A stretch of 64,000 nt of DNA. It comes from Halorientalis sp. IM1011 (GTDB lineage: Archaea; Halobacteriota; Halobacteria; Halobacteriales; Haloarculaceae). The stretch lies in assembly GCF_001989615.1 (NCBI RefSeq), contig NZ_CP019067.1, positions 1,364,001 to 1,428,000 of the forward strand. The letters run 5' to 3'. Below are positions 33,964-42,769 of this stretch, one piece after another. The notes beneath the pieces are model-generated. The model saw nothing but the letters and a program-made list of their open reading frames with translations. It made no database searches and had not been told where the DNA came from. A program made the translations under genes and the position numbers. The stretch's first letter is position 1, and each line of letters starts with the position of its first letter.

Positions 33964-36165
33964 GTGTCGAGCGACGGAGACGACGCCGGCTACGTTCGAT
34001 TCTTCCCGTACGACGAGCCCTACGACCACCAGCGCGACGCGATGGACCGCATCTACGACGCGCTCGGCGACGGGTCGGACGTGCTGTTCGAGGGCGCGAC
34101 CGGGACCGGCAAGACCCTGGCCGCACTGGTGCCAGCACTGGAGTACGCCCGCGAGGAAGACAAGACGGTCGTCATCACGACGAACGTCCACCAGCAGATG
34201 CGTCAGTTCGTCCGGGAGGCCCGTGCCATCACCGAACAGGAGCCGATCCGCGCGGTCGTCTTTCGCGGGAAAGGGTCGATGTGCCACGTCGACGTGGGCT
34301 ACGAGGAGTGTCAGGCCCTGCGGGACACCACCCGCGAGATCGTCGAGAAAGAGCAGGACCTCGCGGAACTGAACGAGCGCGAAGAGACGCTGCTGGAGGA
34401 GAGCCAGGCCGGCAGCGAGGAGGCCGCCGAGGCCCGCGGCGCGGTCGTCGAGGAACTGGAGGCCGTCGAGGAGGACCTCGAGGACCTGCGGGAGACCGGC
34501 AACACCTGTGACTACTACTACCAGAATCTGACGGGGAACACGGACGCCTTCTACGAGTGGCTGTTCGCGGACGTGCGCGACCCCGACGACATCTACGAGT
34601 ACGCCGAGATGGAGGGGTTCTGCGGCTACGAACTCCTCAAAGAGGGGATGGAAGGCGTCGACCTCGTCGTCTGTAACTACCACCACCTGCTCGATCCGGG
34701 GATCCGCGAGCACTTCTTCCGGTGGCTCGGGCGGGACCCCGAGGACGTGATCACCGTCTTCGACGAGGCCCACAACGTGGAGGATGCGGCCCGGGACCAC
34801 GCGACCCGCACCCTCACGGAGAACACCCTCGACAGCGCGCTGGACGAACTCGCCGAACAGGACGATCCGCGAGCCGAGGCCGCACGGAACGTCGTCCAGG
34901 CCTTCCGCTCGGCGCTGGTCGAGACCTACGACGACGCCCTCGGATTCGGCGAGCGCGAGCGAATCGAGGAGAACTGGGAGGATCTCACGATCACCAACGA
35001 AGGTGGCCGCGACGACCTGACCATCGCCTTCCTGCAGGCCTACACCGGGCCGGGCTACGACGTGGACCTCCGGGAGGCGCTGAAGTTCGCCCGCGCGCTG
35101 GACGAGAAGTACGAGGAGGCGTACAAGAACGGCGAGACCAGCACCCGACAGGAGTGTCAGACCCTTCAGACTATCCAGTTCGTCAGGATGTGGATGGACG
35201 AGGGCGACGCCCAGGGCCACTACCCGGTGGTGAGCGTCCGCCGTGACGACGCGAGCGGCGACGTCTACGGCCGGGCCGAACTCTACCGGTGTATCCCACA
35301 GGAGGTCACCCGGTCGCTGTTCGAGGAACTCCACGCCAGCGTGCTGATGAGCGCGACACTGCGTCCCTTCCCGGTCACCGAGGACGTACTCGGCCTCGAC
35401 GACCCCGAGACGATGGCCTACGGCGCGCAGTTCCCCGAGGAACGGCGACGGACCTACGCCGTCGAAGCGCCGGCGCTCTTCGCCAGCGAGCGCGACGATC
35501 GCGCGGTCCAGGACACCGTGACCGGCGTCCTCGAAGACGCCATCAGGTTCACGCCGGGCAACACGCTCGCCTTCTTCCCGAGTTACAGCGAAGCCGAGCG
35601 CTATCACGACCGGGTGCAGACCGCCGGCGACCGGTACCTCGATAAACCCGCGACGAGCGCCAGAGAACTCCGCGAGGAGTTCACGGATAGCCAGAACGGC
35701 GTCCTCTTTACGTCGCTGTGGGGTACCCTCGCGGAGGGCGTGAGCTTCGACGACGGCGACGCTCGGACCGTCGTCGTCGTCGGCGTCCCCTATCCCCATC
35801 TGGACGACCGGATGGAGGCGGTGCAGGAGGCTTACGACCAGGCCTTCGGCGACGGCGGCGGCGAGTGGATGGGGACCGAGGACGCGGGCTGGGCCTACGC
35901 CGTCGAGATTCCCACGGTCCGCAAGACCCGGCAGGCGCTGGGGCGGGTCGTCCGCTCGCCCGAGGACTTCGGGGCGCGCGTGCTGGTCGACAAACGCTAC
36001 ACGGAACTCGGCGAGCGGGAACTGGGTAACTATACCGTGCGGGAGACGTTCCCGCCGGAGGAGCGCGCGGAGATGATCGACATCGACCCGGAGAAACTGA
36101 AGTTCGCGATGCTGAACTTCTACGGCGACATGGACGCCTGGGACGGAGCGCCGCCGAAACCGTAG
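33964..36165 (+). CDS. XPD/Rad3-family Fe-S DNA helicase
   Basis: SF2 helicase of 733 aa that unwinds DNA 5'-3', probably in repair. Walker A is GATGTGKT (residues 44-51), Walker B DEAHNVED, and C-terminal motif VI QALGRVVRSPED. Four cysteines for a 4Fe-4S cluster stand in GSMCHVDVGYEECQAL, NTCDYYYQ and GFCGYELL. An Asp/Glu-rich coiled segment sits between them. GTG 33964 is chosen because ACTTTTTG lies about 30 bases upstream; the ATG at 33898 overlaps the CDF stop. A second helicase of the superfamily is at 55847-57583. Confidence 0.93.
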   Translation: MSSDGDDAGYVRFFPYDEPYDHQRDAMDRIYDALGDGSDVLFEGATGTGKTLAALVPALEYAREEDKTVVITTNVHQQMRQFVREARAITEQEPIRAVVFRGKGSMCHVDVGYEECQALRDTTREIVEKEQDLAELNEREETLLEESQAGSEEAAEARGAVVEELEAVEEDLEDLRETGNTCDYYYQNLTGNTDAFYEWLFADVRDPDDIYEYAEMEGFCGYELLKEGMEGVDLVVCNYHHLLDPGIREHFFRWLGRDPEDVITVFDEAHNVEDAARDHATRTLTENTLDSALDELAEQDDPRAEAARNVVQAFRSALVETYDDALGFGERERIEENWEDLTITNEGGRDDLTIAFLQAYTGPGYDVDLREALKFARALDEKYEEAYKNGETSTRQECQTLQTIQFVRMWMDEGDAQGHYPVVSVRRDDASGDVYGRAELYRCIPQEVTRSLFEELHASVLMSATLRPFPVTEDVLGLDDPETMAYGAQFPEERRRTYAVEAPALFASERDDRAVQDTVTGVLEDAIRFTPGNTLAFFPSYSEAERYHDRVQTAGDRYLDKPATSARELREEFTDSQNGVLFTSLWGTLAEGVSFDDGDARTVVVVGVPYPHLDDRMEAVQEAYDQAFGDGGGEWMGTEDAGWAYAVEIPTVRKTRQALGRVVRSPEDFGARVLVDKRYTELGERELGNYTVRETFPPEERAEMIDIDPEKLKFAMLNFYGDMDAWDGAPPKP

Positions 36166-36166
36166 G

Positions 36167-36676
36167 TCACGCCGGCAGCGAGACGCCGCTGACCGGTTCG
36201 ATACGTTCGGAGTCCCAGAAGATCAGTTCGTCGACGGTCCACTCGATGGGATCGATCTCACGCGCCTGTAGCTGCTGGGCGGCCGCCGGGTCACCGCCCC
36301 GGGCGATGGTGACGTGCGGTGAGTACCCCTCGCCCTCGATGTCGTCGACGGGGTCGAATACCGTACAGAGGTCCTCGTGGAGCGCCCGGAGGCCGGGGCT
36401 CTCGACGGCCAGATAGACGACGGGGGAACTGCCGACGGGTGCCTCCTCGAACACCTCGATACCGGTTATCCGGGCGTCGAACGGTGCCGTGCCGGCGAGC
36501 GCTTCCCGGGTGCGTGCTTCGAGGCGGGCGTACTCACCGGGGCCGTCGCCGCCGAGTCGCTTGACACCCAGCGTGTGGCGACCGCGGTCGCGGGTGTGTG
36601 CGGTCGGGAGGTCCGTCGCCAGCCGACTCGCGAGGGCCGCGACCGACGACGGGACCGGAACGTTCAGACTGTACAC
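36167..36676 (-). CDS. RNA 2',3'-cyclic phosphodiesterase (2'-5' RNA ligase family, ThpR-like)
   Basis: 2H phosphoesterase of 169 aa. The two catalytic HxT/S-type motifs appear as RHTLGVKRLG and SPHVTIARGG. It opens 2',3'-cyclic phosphates or joins 2'-5' RNA ends in vitro; a link to tRNA splicing is plausible since introns occur nearby, but that is inference. GTG 36676 (VYSLNVPVPSSVAALASRLA) matches homolog N-termini better than ATG 36703. It starts two bases after the convergent helicase stop. Confidence 0.87.
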   Translation of the reverse strand: MYSLNVPVPSSVAALASRLATDLPTAHTRDRGRHTLGVKRLGGDGPGEYARLEARTREALAGTAPFDARITGIEVFEEAPVGSSPVVYLAVESPGLRALHEDLCTVFDPVDDIEGEGYSPHVTIARGGDPAAAQQLQAREIDPIEWTVDELIFWDSERIEPVSGVSLPA

Positions 36677-36724
36677 GCGTCTCTCGAGGGGCTTGGCGAT
36701 CAAAGGACTGCTGGTCGCGACCGC

Positions 36725-36940
36725 CTAGAAGTTCGCGATGAACAGGAGGCCCGCCGCCACGAATCCCAGCAGGATCAACAGCAGCGGAAACATCGGAATC
36801 GTGATATCCCAGTAGGCGGCCAGTCCCTGGAAGATGACCATCAACTGGAGTAACCCCAGCCCCAGGAAGATAAACAGGTTTCTGACCTTCGTCGCTGTGA
36901 CGCGGCCCTCACTGGCCGCTGTGACTTGCCCCTCTCCCAT
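36725..36940 (-). CDS. small two-span membrane protein (71 aa)
   Basis: Unknown function. From ATG 36940 it is MGEGQVTAASEGRVTATKVRN then two hydrophobic segments (LFIFLGLGLLQLMVIFQGLA and FPLLLILLGFVAAGLLFIAN). A TATA box CTTAAA (36965-36970 on the plus strand) is centred 27 bases before 36940, so the earlier ATG at 36976 is not the start. The soluble N-terminus is polar. Confidence 0.72.
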   Translation of the reverse strand: MGEGQVTAASEGRVTATKVRNLFIFLGLGLLQLMVIFQGLAAYWDITIPMFPLLLILLGFVAAGLLFIANF

Positions 36941-36998
36941 AGGGGTGAAATCTACCGGTTTCAGCTTAAATCCCATGGTCTGACAGTCGACACCCGAC

Positions 36999-37208
36999 TC
37001 AGATTCTGTCGAGGAAGTAGAGAACGATGAGGGCGAGGATCACCAGCGCGAGGACGGGGCCGAGGAAGCTAAACAGTGCGCCGACGACTTCTTCGACGAG
37101 TTCGACCGCGAGCAGGACGATCACCAGGACCAGTACGATCTTCAGCAGGTCGTCCGTATCGAGTGCGGCGCGGAGGTTCATGTTGGATTCTGCGACCGAC
37201 GACGACAT
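36999..37208 (-). CDS. small membrane protein (DUF7554-like)
   Basis: Membrane protein of 69 aa (MSSSVAESNMNLRAALDTDD) with two close hydrophobic segments, LLKIVLVLVIVLLAVELVEE and FLGPVLALVILALIVLYFL. It may also start at ATG 37181 (MNLRAALDTDD). The pattern resembles a haloarchaeal DUF of small envelope proteins. It precedes the other small membrane gene on the same strand, so a short two-gene operon is possible. Confidence 0.72.
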   Translation of the reverse strand: MSSSVAESNMNLRAALDTDDLLKIVLVLVIVLLAVELVEEVVGALFSFLGPVLALVILALIVLYFLDRI

Positions 37209-37538
37209 AGGGGTTGTGGCCGTCCTGCAGTGTCGCGGCCCGGAACGGCCGCTGAGCCCGGTCACGAGATGTGCCACCGCGCGGCACGGGAACGGCATCT
37301 CGGAAGGTTTTAATACGAATCTCCGGTAGGTCGGGGTACATGACACGGACCTGCGGAACCGGTTCGCTCCCGAGCGAGACCGGCGGGTCCGTTCACCGTT
37401 TTCCGCGACCGCGAGAGTTCCGACGACGGGGCCGTTAGGCCCACCTCATTCCCACTTCACTCCACGGTCGTTTCGTCTCGAACCGCCCACTGACTGGTGC
37501 CGGGCGGTCCGCATCACACCACGATTCACACAACACAC

Positions 37539-38801
37539 ATGCCAGAACCCGACGACACCGAAGGAACGGTCGCGCTCGCCTTTTCCGGCGGGCTCGACAC
37601 GACAGTCTGCGTACCGCTGCTGAAAGAAGAATACGGCTACGACGACGTGATCGGCGTCACCGTCGACGTGGGCCAGCCCGCAGAGGAGTTCGACGAGGCC
37701 GAGGAGACCGCCGAGGCGCTGGGCCTCGATCACTACGTGGTCGACGCGAAAGCCGAGTTCGCCGACCTCTGTATGGACGCCGTCAAGGCCAACGCAACCT
37801 ACCAGGGCTACCCGCTCGGGACCGCGCTGGCCCGGCCCGTCATCGCCACGGCGATCCTCGAAGTCGCCGAGGAGCAGGGCTGTACCGCCCTCGCCCACGG
37901 CTGTACCGGCAAGGGCAACGACCAGCTCCGCTTCGAGACGGTCTGGCGCGACTCGGATCTGAACGTCCACGCGCCCGTGCGTGAACTCGGCCTCACCCGC
38001 GAGTGGGAACAGGAGTACGCCGAGGAGAAGGACCTGCCCGTGGAAGGCGGCGACGGCGGCCGCTGGAGCATCGACACGAACCTCTGGAGTCGCTCGGTCG
38101 AGGGCTCGGAACTCGAAGACCCCGCGCACGTGCCCAGCGAGGAGATCTACGACTGGACGGAGAGTCCCAGCGGCAAGGACGCCGAACTGGTCGACATCGA
38201 GTTCGAGCAGGGCGAAGTCGTCGCCGTCGACGGCGAGCAGATGGAGCCCGTCGAGATCATCGAACAGCTGAACGAACAGGCCGGCGCACACGGCATCGGC
38301 CGCACGGACACGATGGAAGACCGGATGCTCGGCCTCAAGGTGCGCGAGAACTACGAGCACCCCGCGGCCACCGTGTTGCTGGCCGCCCACGAGGCCCTCG
38401 AAGGCCTCGTCCTCACCAAGGAAGAGCGCAGTTTCAAACAGGGCATCGACCAGGAGTGGGCAGAGAAGGGCTACCAGGGCCTCGTCAAGGCGCCACTCTT
38501 CCGCGCGCTCGAAGGGTTCATCGAGGAGACCCAGACGCGCGTCACCGGCACCGTCACTGTCAAACTCGAAGGCGGGCAGGCCCGTCCGGTCGCCCGCGAG
38601 AGCGAGTACGCCTGCTACGCGGAGGGGCAGGCTTCCTTCAACACGGAAGCGGTCACGGACGACATCGAACAGGCCGACGCCACCGGCGTCGCCAAGTACC
38701 ACGGCTTCCAGGAGCGCCTGGCGAACAAGGTCAGCGAGGCCGTCGACAGCGCGGCCGCGGAGGCCGTGACGGACGGCGGAAACGACGGCGACGAGAACTG
38801 A
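37539..38801 (+). CDS. argG: argininosuccinate synthase
   Basis: Joins citrulline and aspartate with ATP, second-last step of arginine synthesis. The N-terminal PP-loop LAFSGGLDTTVCVPLL (residues 12-27) binds ATP; AYQGYPLGTALARP-like NATYQGYPLGTALARPV and ALAHGCTGKGNDQLRFE bind citrulline and aspartate. Length is 420 aa, slightly longer than the bacterial enzyme. First gene of the arginine cluster; argH follows three bases after its stop. Confidence 0.96.
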   Translation: MPEPDDTEGTVALAFSGGLDTTVCVPLLKEEYGYDDVIGVTVDVGQPAEEFDEAEETAEALGLDHYVVDAKAEFADLCMDAVKANATYQGYPLGTALARPVIATAILEVAEEQGCTALAHGCTGKGNDQLRFETVWRDSDLNVHAPVRELGLTREWEQEYAEEKDLPVEGGDGGRWSIDTNLWSRSVEGSELEDPAHVPSEEIYDWTESPSGKDAELVDIEFEQGEVVAVDGEQMEPVEIIEQLNEQAGAHGIGRTDTMEDRMLGLKVRENYEHPAATVLLAAHEALEGLVLTKEERSFKQGIDQEWAEKGYQGLVKAPLFRALEGFIEETQTRVTGTVTVKLEGGQARPVARESEYACYAEGQASFNTEAVTDDIEQADATGVAKYHGFQERLANKVSEAVDSAAAEAVTDGGNDGDEN

Positions 38802-38804
38802 ACG

Positions 38805-40337
38805 ATGAGCGAGGAACCCACCGACGGCGAGGACGCCGACGCCGGCGGCGACACCGTCGGAGCAAGCTCCGACGAGCCCCCGGTCGCTGACGCTCCCGGG
38901 GATGTCGTCCGCCGGGACCGCTTCAGCGGCGGCCCCGCCCGCGGGTTCCTCTCCTCGCTCGCGGCAGACGAGCGCATCTTCGCCGCAGACCTCGCCGTGG
39001 ACCGCGCCCACGTCGTGATGCTCGCCGAACAGGGCATCGTCGACGACGAGGACGCGGGCGAAATCCTCGCGGCGCTCGACGAGATCGAGGACGCGGGCCA
39101 CGCCGAACTGCCCGACGGTGAGGACGTGCACGCCGCAATAGAGACGGCGGTGATCGACGCCGTCGGCCCCGAGGGCGGCCGGATGCACACCGCGCGCTCG
39201 CGCAACGACGAAGTGGCGGCCTGTATCCGCTACCGCCTGCGTTCGGATCTGCTCGACGCCGTCGAGACGGTCGTGGGCGCACGCGAGCAGTTGGTCGACG
39301 CGGCCGAGGACCACGCCGAGACGCTGATGCCGGGGTTCACCCACCTCCAGTACGCCCAGCCGACGACGGTGGGCCACTACCTGCTCTCCTACGAGCGGGC
39401 GCTGGCCCGCGACACCGAGCGGTTGCTGGCCGCCTACGCGCGGACGAACCGCTCGCCGCTGGGCGGGGCGGCCTTCGCGGGCACGCCCTTCGACATCGAC
39501 CGCGAGCGGACAGCCGACCTGCTCGGATTCGATTCGGTACTCGGGAACTCGATGGACGGCGCGTCCGCACGCGACTTCCTGCTGGAGGCGACGACCGCAC
39601 TCGCCAATCTGGCGACGACGCTGTCGGGACTCGCCGAGGACATCGTGATCTTCGCGAACGACGGGTACGTGGACCTCAGCGACGACTACTCGTCGACCTC
39701 GTCGATCATGCCCCAGAAGAAGAACCCGGACACGCTGGAACTGGTGCGGGCCCGGGCGGGCGACGCCCACAGCGCGGTGTCCGGACTCCTGACCACGCTG
39801 AAGGGACTGCCCCGGGCGTACAACCGTGATCTCCAGCGCGCTGGCCAGTACGGCTGGGACTCGATCGACGCCGTGATCGAGGCCACGGAGGTCGCGGCCG
39901 GTGCGGTCGCCACGGCCGAGTGGAACGAGGAGCTACTGGCCGAGGAGGCCGGCGCGGGCTTCTCGACGGCGACGGGTGTCGCGGACCTGCTCGCGATGGA
40001 AGGGTTGCCCTTCCGGACGGCCCACGAACTGGTCGCGGTGGCGGCCGAGCGGTCGGCCGATCCCGACTACGAGACGCTGGAGGCGGCGGCCGAGGAGGTG
40101 CTGGGCGAGTCGCTGTCTGCATACACTGACCGTGGGGCCGTCGAGGACGCGCTGGACCCCGCCGAAAGCGTGGCGAGTCGGGACTCGGCCGGTGGGCCGG
40201 CTCCCGATGCGGTGGCCGATCAGCTGTCGGCGGCCCGGGCCGACCTCGACGCCGACCGCGAGACGCTGGCGGACAAACGGACCGCGCTGGCCGATGCCGA
40301 GAACCGTCTCCGCGAGGTGGTGGCCGCCTATGTCTGA
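38805..40337 (+). CDS. argH: argininosuccinate lyase with N-terminal palindromic insertion
   Basis: Splits argininosuccinate into arginine and fumarate. The fumarase/lyase signature SSIMPQKKNPDTLELVRAR is present, as are TARSRNDEVA and GGAAFAGTPFDIDRE. Length of 510 aa is longer than usual because residues 8-35 (rich in Asp, Gly, Ala, Ser) precede the normal start of the family GDVVRRDRFSGGPARGF. That stretch of DNA carries perfect palindromes (38856-38873 and 38878-38901), looking like an in-frame insertion. Cotranscribed with argG. Confidence 0.95.
   Translation: MSEEPTDGEDADAGGDTVGASSDEPPVADAPGDVVRRDRFSGGPARGFLSSLAADERIFAADLAVDRAHVVMLAEQGIVDDEDAGEILAALDEIEDAGHAELPDGEDVHAAIETAVIDAVGPEGGRMHTARSRNDEVAACIRYRLRSDLLDAVETVVGAREQLVDAAEDHAETLMPGFTHLQYAQPTTVGHYLLSYERALARDTERLLAAYARTNRSPLGGAAFAGTPFDIDRERTADLLGFDSVLGNSMDGASARDFLLEATTALANLATTLSGLAEDIVIFANDGYVDLSDDYSSTSSIMPQKKNPDTLELVRARAGDAHSAVSGLLTTLKGLPRAYNRDLQRAGQYGWDSIDAVIEATEVAAGAVATAEWNEELLAEEAGAGFSTATGVADLLAMEGLPFRTAHELVAVAAERSADPDYETLEAAAEEVLGESLSAYTDRGAVEDALDPAESVASRDSAGGPAPDAVADQLSAARADLDADRETLADKRTALADAENRLREVVAAYV
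38856..38901. repeat. palindrome pair inside the argH N-terminal coding region
   Basis: GTCGGAGC-AA-GCTCCGAC (38856-38873) is a perfect 8-bp stem with a 2-base loop. A 6-bp stem CCCCGG...CCGGGG (38878-38901) follows. They lie in frame in argH before the conserved domain. The style matches the tRNA-associated palindromes of this window. Confidence 0.65.
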
Positions 40338-40532
40338 GTCCCGACCCGTTCGGCAGCGACGTGAACTCCCGCGAGGCCGGGGCGCAGCGGCCCCCGCACC
40401 GCGACCGCGATCCCCGCGAGGGGACGAATTACCAGAATCATGATAACGAAATCGTGAAATGCCGCCACGGTCGCTTTTGCTACGGTTAGACGGTAGTTTG
40501 CGTTGTTAATTCTCCCCGACAGGTCCGAAGGG

Positions 40533-40538
40533 TTTAAG
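40533..40538 (+). promoter_or_regulatory. TATA box for the lysW-argX operon
   Basis: TTTAAG in GGGTTTAAGTAG is centred about 31 bases before the lysW ATG at 40567, so the operon from lysW onward has its own promoter. The 229-base gap after argH (40338-40566) otherwise holds no gene. Confidence 0.5.
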
Positions 40539-40566
40539 TAGTAACGAGCGTGACTTGCAGGTACCA

Positions 40567-40731
40567 ATGACGGAATGCATCGAGTGTGGGGCGGAGGTTA
40601 CCCTGCACGACGACCTGGAAGTGGGAGAGATCGTCGACTGTTCGACCTGCGGTGCGGAGCTGGAAGTCGTCGACACCGACCCCGTCGAGCTGGACACGGC
40701 GCCCGAGCTCGAAGAGGACTGGGGCGAGTGA
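40567..40731 (+). CDS. lysW: LysW amino-group carrier protein
   Basis: Small acidic carrier of 54 aa that binds the alpha-amino group of glutamate (and perhaps of lysine precursors) through its C-terminal glutamate. The protein has two zinc-binding Cys pairs (CIECGAE and CSTCGAE) and ends EEDWGE, the signature tail. It lies directly upstream of argX, the ligase that charges it. Start ATG 40567; it is the first gene of a new transcription unit. Confidence 0.95.
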   Translation: MTECIECGAEVTLHDDLEVGEIVDCSTCGAELEVVDTDPVELDTAPELEEDWGE

Positions 40732-40777
40732 GCGTGCGTTCGGCCGCGCGGTACGGCTGCTGCCGGCCGGTGATACC

Positions 40778-41692
40778 ATGAATTTCGGCATACTCTACTC
40801 GCGCATTCGCAAAGACGAGAAGCTCCTCCTCTCGGAGCTTCGTGACCGGGGGCACGAGGTCACGAAGATCGACGTCCGCAAACAGCAGTTCGGACTGTCC
40901 GAGCCGCCTGCTGACTTCGAGGGCGTCGACCTCGTGGTCGACCGGTGTCTCGCGACCAGTCGCAGCGTCTACGCCACGCGCTTCATCGACGCCTACGACA
41001 TCCCGGTCGTCAACCACCCCGACACCGCCGACGTCTGTGCCGACAAGGCCAAAAACAGCCTCGCGCTGGTCGAGGATGCGGTCCCGACGCCGGACACCAA
41101 AGTCGCGTTCACCAAGGACGCGGCCATGGAAGCCATCGAGGACTTCGGCTACCCCTGCGTCCTCAAGCCCGTCGTGGGCTCGTGGGGTCGCCTGATGGCC
41201 AAGATCGACAGCCGGACGGCCGCCGAGGCCATCCTCGAACACAAAGAGACCCTGGGCCACTACGAGCACAAGGTGTTCTACGTCCAGGAGTACGTCGACA
41301 AGGGCGGCGAGGACATCCGCGTGCTCGCGACCGACGGCGAACCAGTCGCCGCGATGGTCCGGTCCTCGGACCACTGGATCACCAACGCCGCGAAGGGAGC
41401 CGAGACCGACGCGTTCGGGCTCGACGACGAGGCCCTCGACCTCGTGGAGCGGGCCTCCGAGGCAGTCGGCGGCGGCCTGCTGGGCGTCGACCTCATGGGG
41501 ACAGGCGAGGCGCAAAGCTCCTCGGAAGGGTCGAGCGGCGACGAGCCGCGAGACTACGGCTACACCGTCCACGAGGTCAACCACAACGTCGAGTTCAAGG
41601 CGCTGAACGAAGCGACCGACGTGGACGTGCCCGCCCGCGTGGTCGACTGGCTCGAAACCAAGGCCGAGCAGGAACAGGGGGTGAGCGCCTGA
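40778..41692 (+). CDS. argX: glutamate-LysW ligase (ArgX/LysX family)
   Basis: ATP-grasp ligase of 304 aa that attaches glutamate to the LysW tail. The ATP-grasp blocks are MNFGILYSRIRKDEKLLLSE (start), PCVLKPVVGSWGRLMAKIDS and YVQEYVDKGGEDIRVLATDG. The final region EVNHNVEFKALNEATDVDVP is family-typical. In haloarchaea this cluster is thought to serve arginine synthesis, so argX is preferred over lysX. An Ser/Glu/Gly-rich insertion (about residues 242-260, EAQSSSEGSSGDEPR) disrupts the normal LMGTG-YTVHEVNH junction. Confidence 0.92.
   Translation: MNFGILYSRIRKDEKLLLSELRDRGHEVTKIDVRKQQFGLSEPPADFEGVDLVVDRCLATSRSVYATRFIDAYDIPVVNHPDTADVCADKAKNSLALVEDAVPTPDTKVAFTKDAAMEAIEDFGYPCVLKPVVGSWGRLMAKIDSRTAAEAILEHKETLGHYEHKVFYVQEYVDKGGEDIRVLATDGEPVAAMVRSSDHWITNAAKGAETDAFGLDDEALDLVERASEAVGGGLLGVDLMGTGEAQSSSEGSSGDEPRDYGYTVHEVNHNVEFKALNEATDVDVPARVVDWLETKAEQEQGVSA
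41500..41557. repeat. in-frame palindromic insertion inside argX
   Basis: Between codons for LMGTG and YTVHEV lie about 19 extra codons, Ser/Glu/Gly-rich. The DNA has short inverted repeats CGAGG...CCTCG and GCGGC-GACGA-GCCGC. I judged it an insertion because the family usually reads straight through here; no alignment was run. Confidence 0.5.
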
Positions 41693-42747
41693 TGTCCGCG
41701 GACGGCGAACCCTCGCTCACTGCCTCGGTCGTCGGTGGCACCGGCTTCACCGGCGGGGAACTCCTGCGCCTGCTGGCTGGGCACCCCGACTTCGAGATCG
41801 TCCAGGCGACGAGTCGCTCGAAGGCCAACAAGACGGTCGGCCACCAGCACCCCAACCTGCGGGATCTGGACCTGCGCTTTTCGAGTCCGGACGACCTCGA
41901 ATCGGTCGACGTGCTGTTCGCCGCGACGCCCCACGGCGTCACGATGGAGCAGATCGACGAGTTCCGCGAGGCCGCGGGCACCGTCGTCGACCTGTCGGCG
42001 GACTTCCGGCTGGACACCGAACAGCAGTACGACGAGTGGTACGACGGTCACAGTCGGCCCGAACTCCTCGAAAAGGCCGAGTATGCACTACCCGAGCTGA
42101 ACCGTGAGAACCTCGAAGGGGCCGAGATCGTCGCCTCCGGCGGCTGTAACGCCACTGCGACGATCATGGGACTGCTGCCCCTGTTCGAGGAGGGCGTGCT
42201 CTCCGGCGACGAGCAGATCGTCGTCGACGTGAAGGTCGGCTCCTCGGAGGGCGGTGCCGGCGGCGGGGAGGCCTCCAGCCACCCCGAGCGCTCCGGCGTC
42301 GTCCGGCCCTACGCGCCCACCGGGCACCGCCACGAGGCCGAGATCCAGCAGTTCCTCGGCGTCGACGTGTCCTTCACCGTCCACGCGGTGGAGATGATCC
42401 GCGGCGCGAGCGCGACCTGTCACGTCTTTCCTGAAGAGCCCGTCTCGAAAGGTGACCTCTGGTCGGCCTACCGCGGGCAGTACGAGGACGAACCGTTCGT
42501 CGAACTCGTTTCGGGCGGCGGTGGCGTCTACCGCTACCCCGAACCCAAGTCCGTCGCAGGGACGAACAAGGCCGAAGTCGGCTTCGAACTCGACCCCGGC
42601 AACAAACGGCTGGTCGTGTTCTCGGCCATCGACAACATGATGAAGGGCTCGGCCGGCCAGGCCGTCCACGCAGCCAACGTCGCCCTGGGCCTCGACGAGA
42701 CAGCGGGCCTCGACATCCGTGGCCTGCATCCCGTGGGCTCGCCGTAG
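41692..42747 (+). CDS. argC: N-acetyl-gamma-glutamyl-phosphate reductase / LysW-linked reductase
   Basis: NADPH-dependent reductase of LysW-gamma-glutamyl phosphate (second reduction step of the arg pathway). It starts inside the argX stop (TGATG), a coupled start. Nucleotide motif SVVGGTGFTGGELL (residues 12-25), catalytic Cys in ASGGCNATATIMGLLP, and C-terminal NKRLVVFSAIDNMMKGSAGQ follow. Length is 351 aa. It is followed by argB after 22 bases. Confidence 0.95.
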   Translation: MSADGEPSLTASVVGGTGFTGGELLRLLAGHPDFEIVQATSRSKANKTVGHQHPNLRDLDLRFSSPDDLESVDVLFAATPHGVTMEQIDEFREAAGTVVDLSADFRLDTEQQYDEWYDGHSRPELLEKAEYALPELNRENLEGAEIVASGGCNATATIMGLLPLFEEGVLSGDEQIVVDVKVGSSEGGAGGGEASSHPERSGVVRPYAPTGHRHEAEIQQFLGVDVSFTVHAVEMIRGASATCHVFPEEPVSKGDLWSAYRGQYEDEPFVELVSGGGGVYRYPEPKSVAGTNKAEVGFELDPGNKRLVVFSAIDNMMKGSAGQAVHAANVALGLDETAGLDIRGLHPVGSP

Positions 42748-42769
42748 CAACCGGAGAGGTATTTTCGTA

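Noticed and set aside
33880-35799. 639-codon minus-strand frame over the helicase
   Set aside because: Antisense to a conserved helicase; no start signal and no domain.
37446-39770. 774-codon minus-strand frame over argG and argH
   Set aside because: Antisense to two well-supported genes, with no family match; Val/Gly/Asp/His composition typical of antisense shadows.
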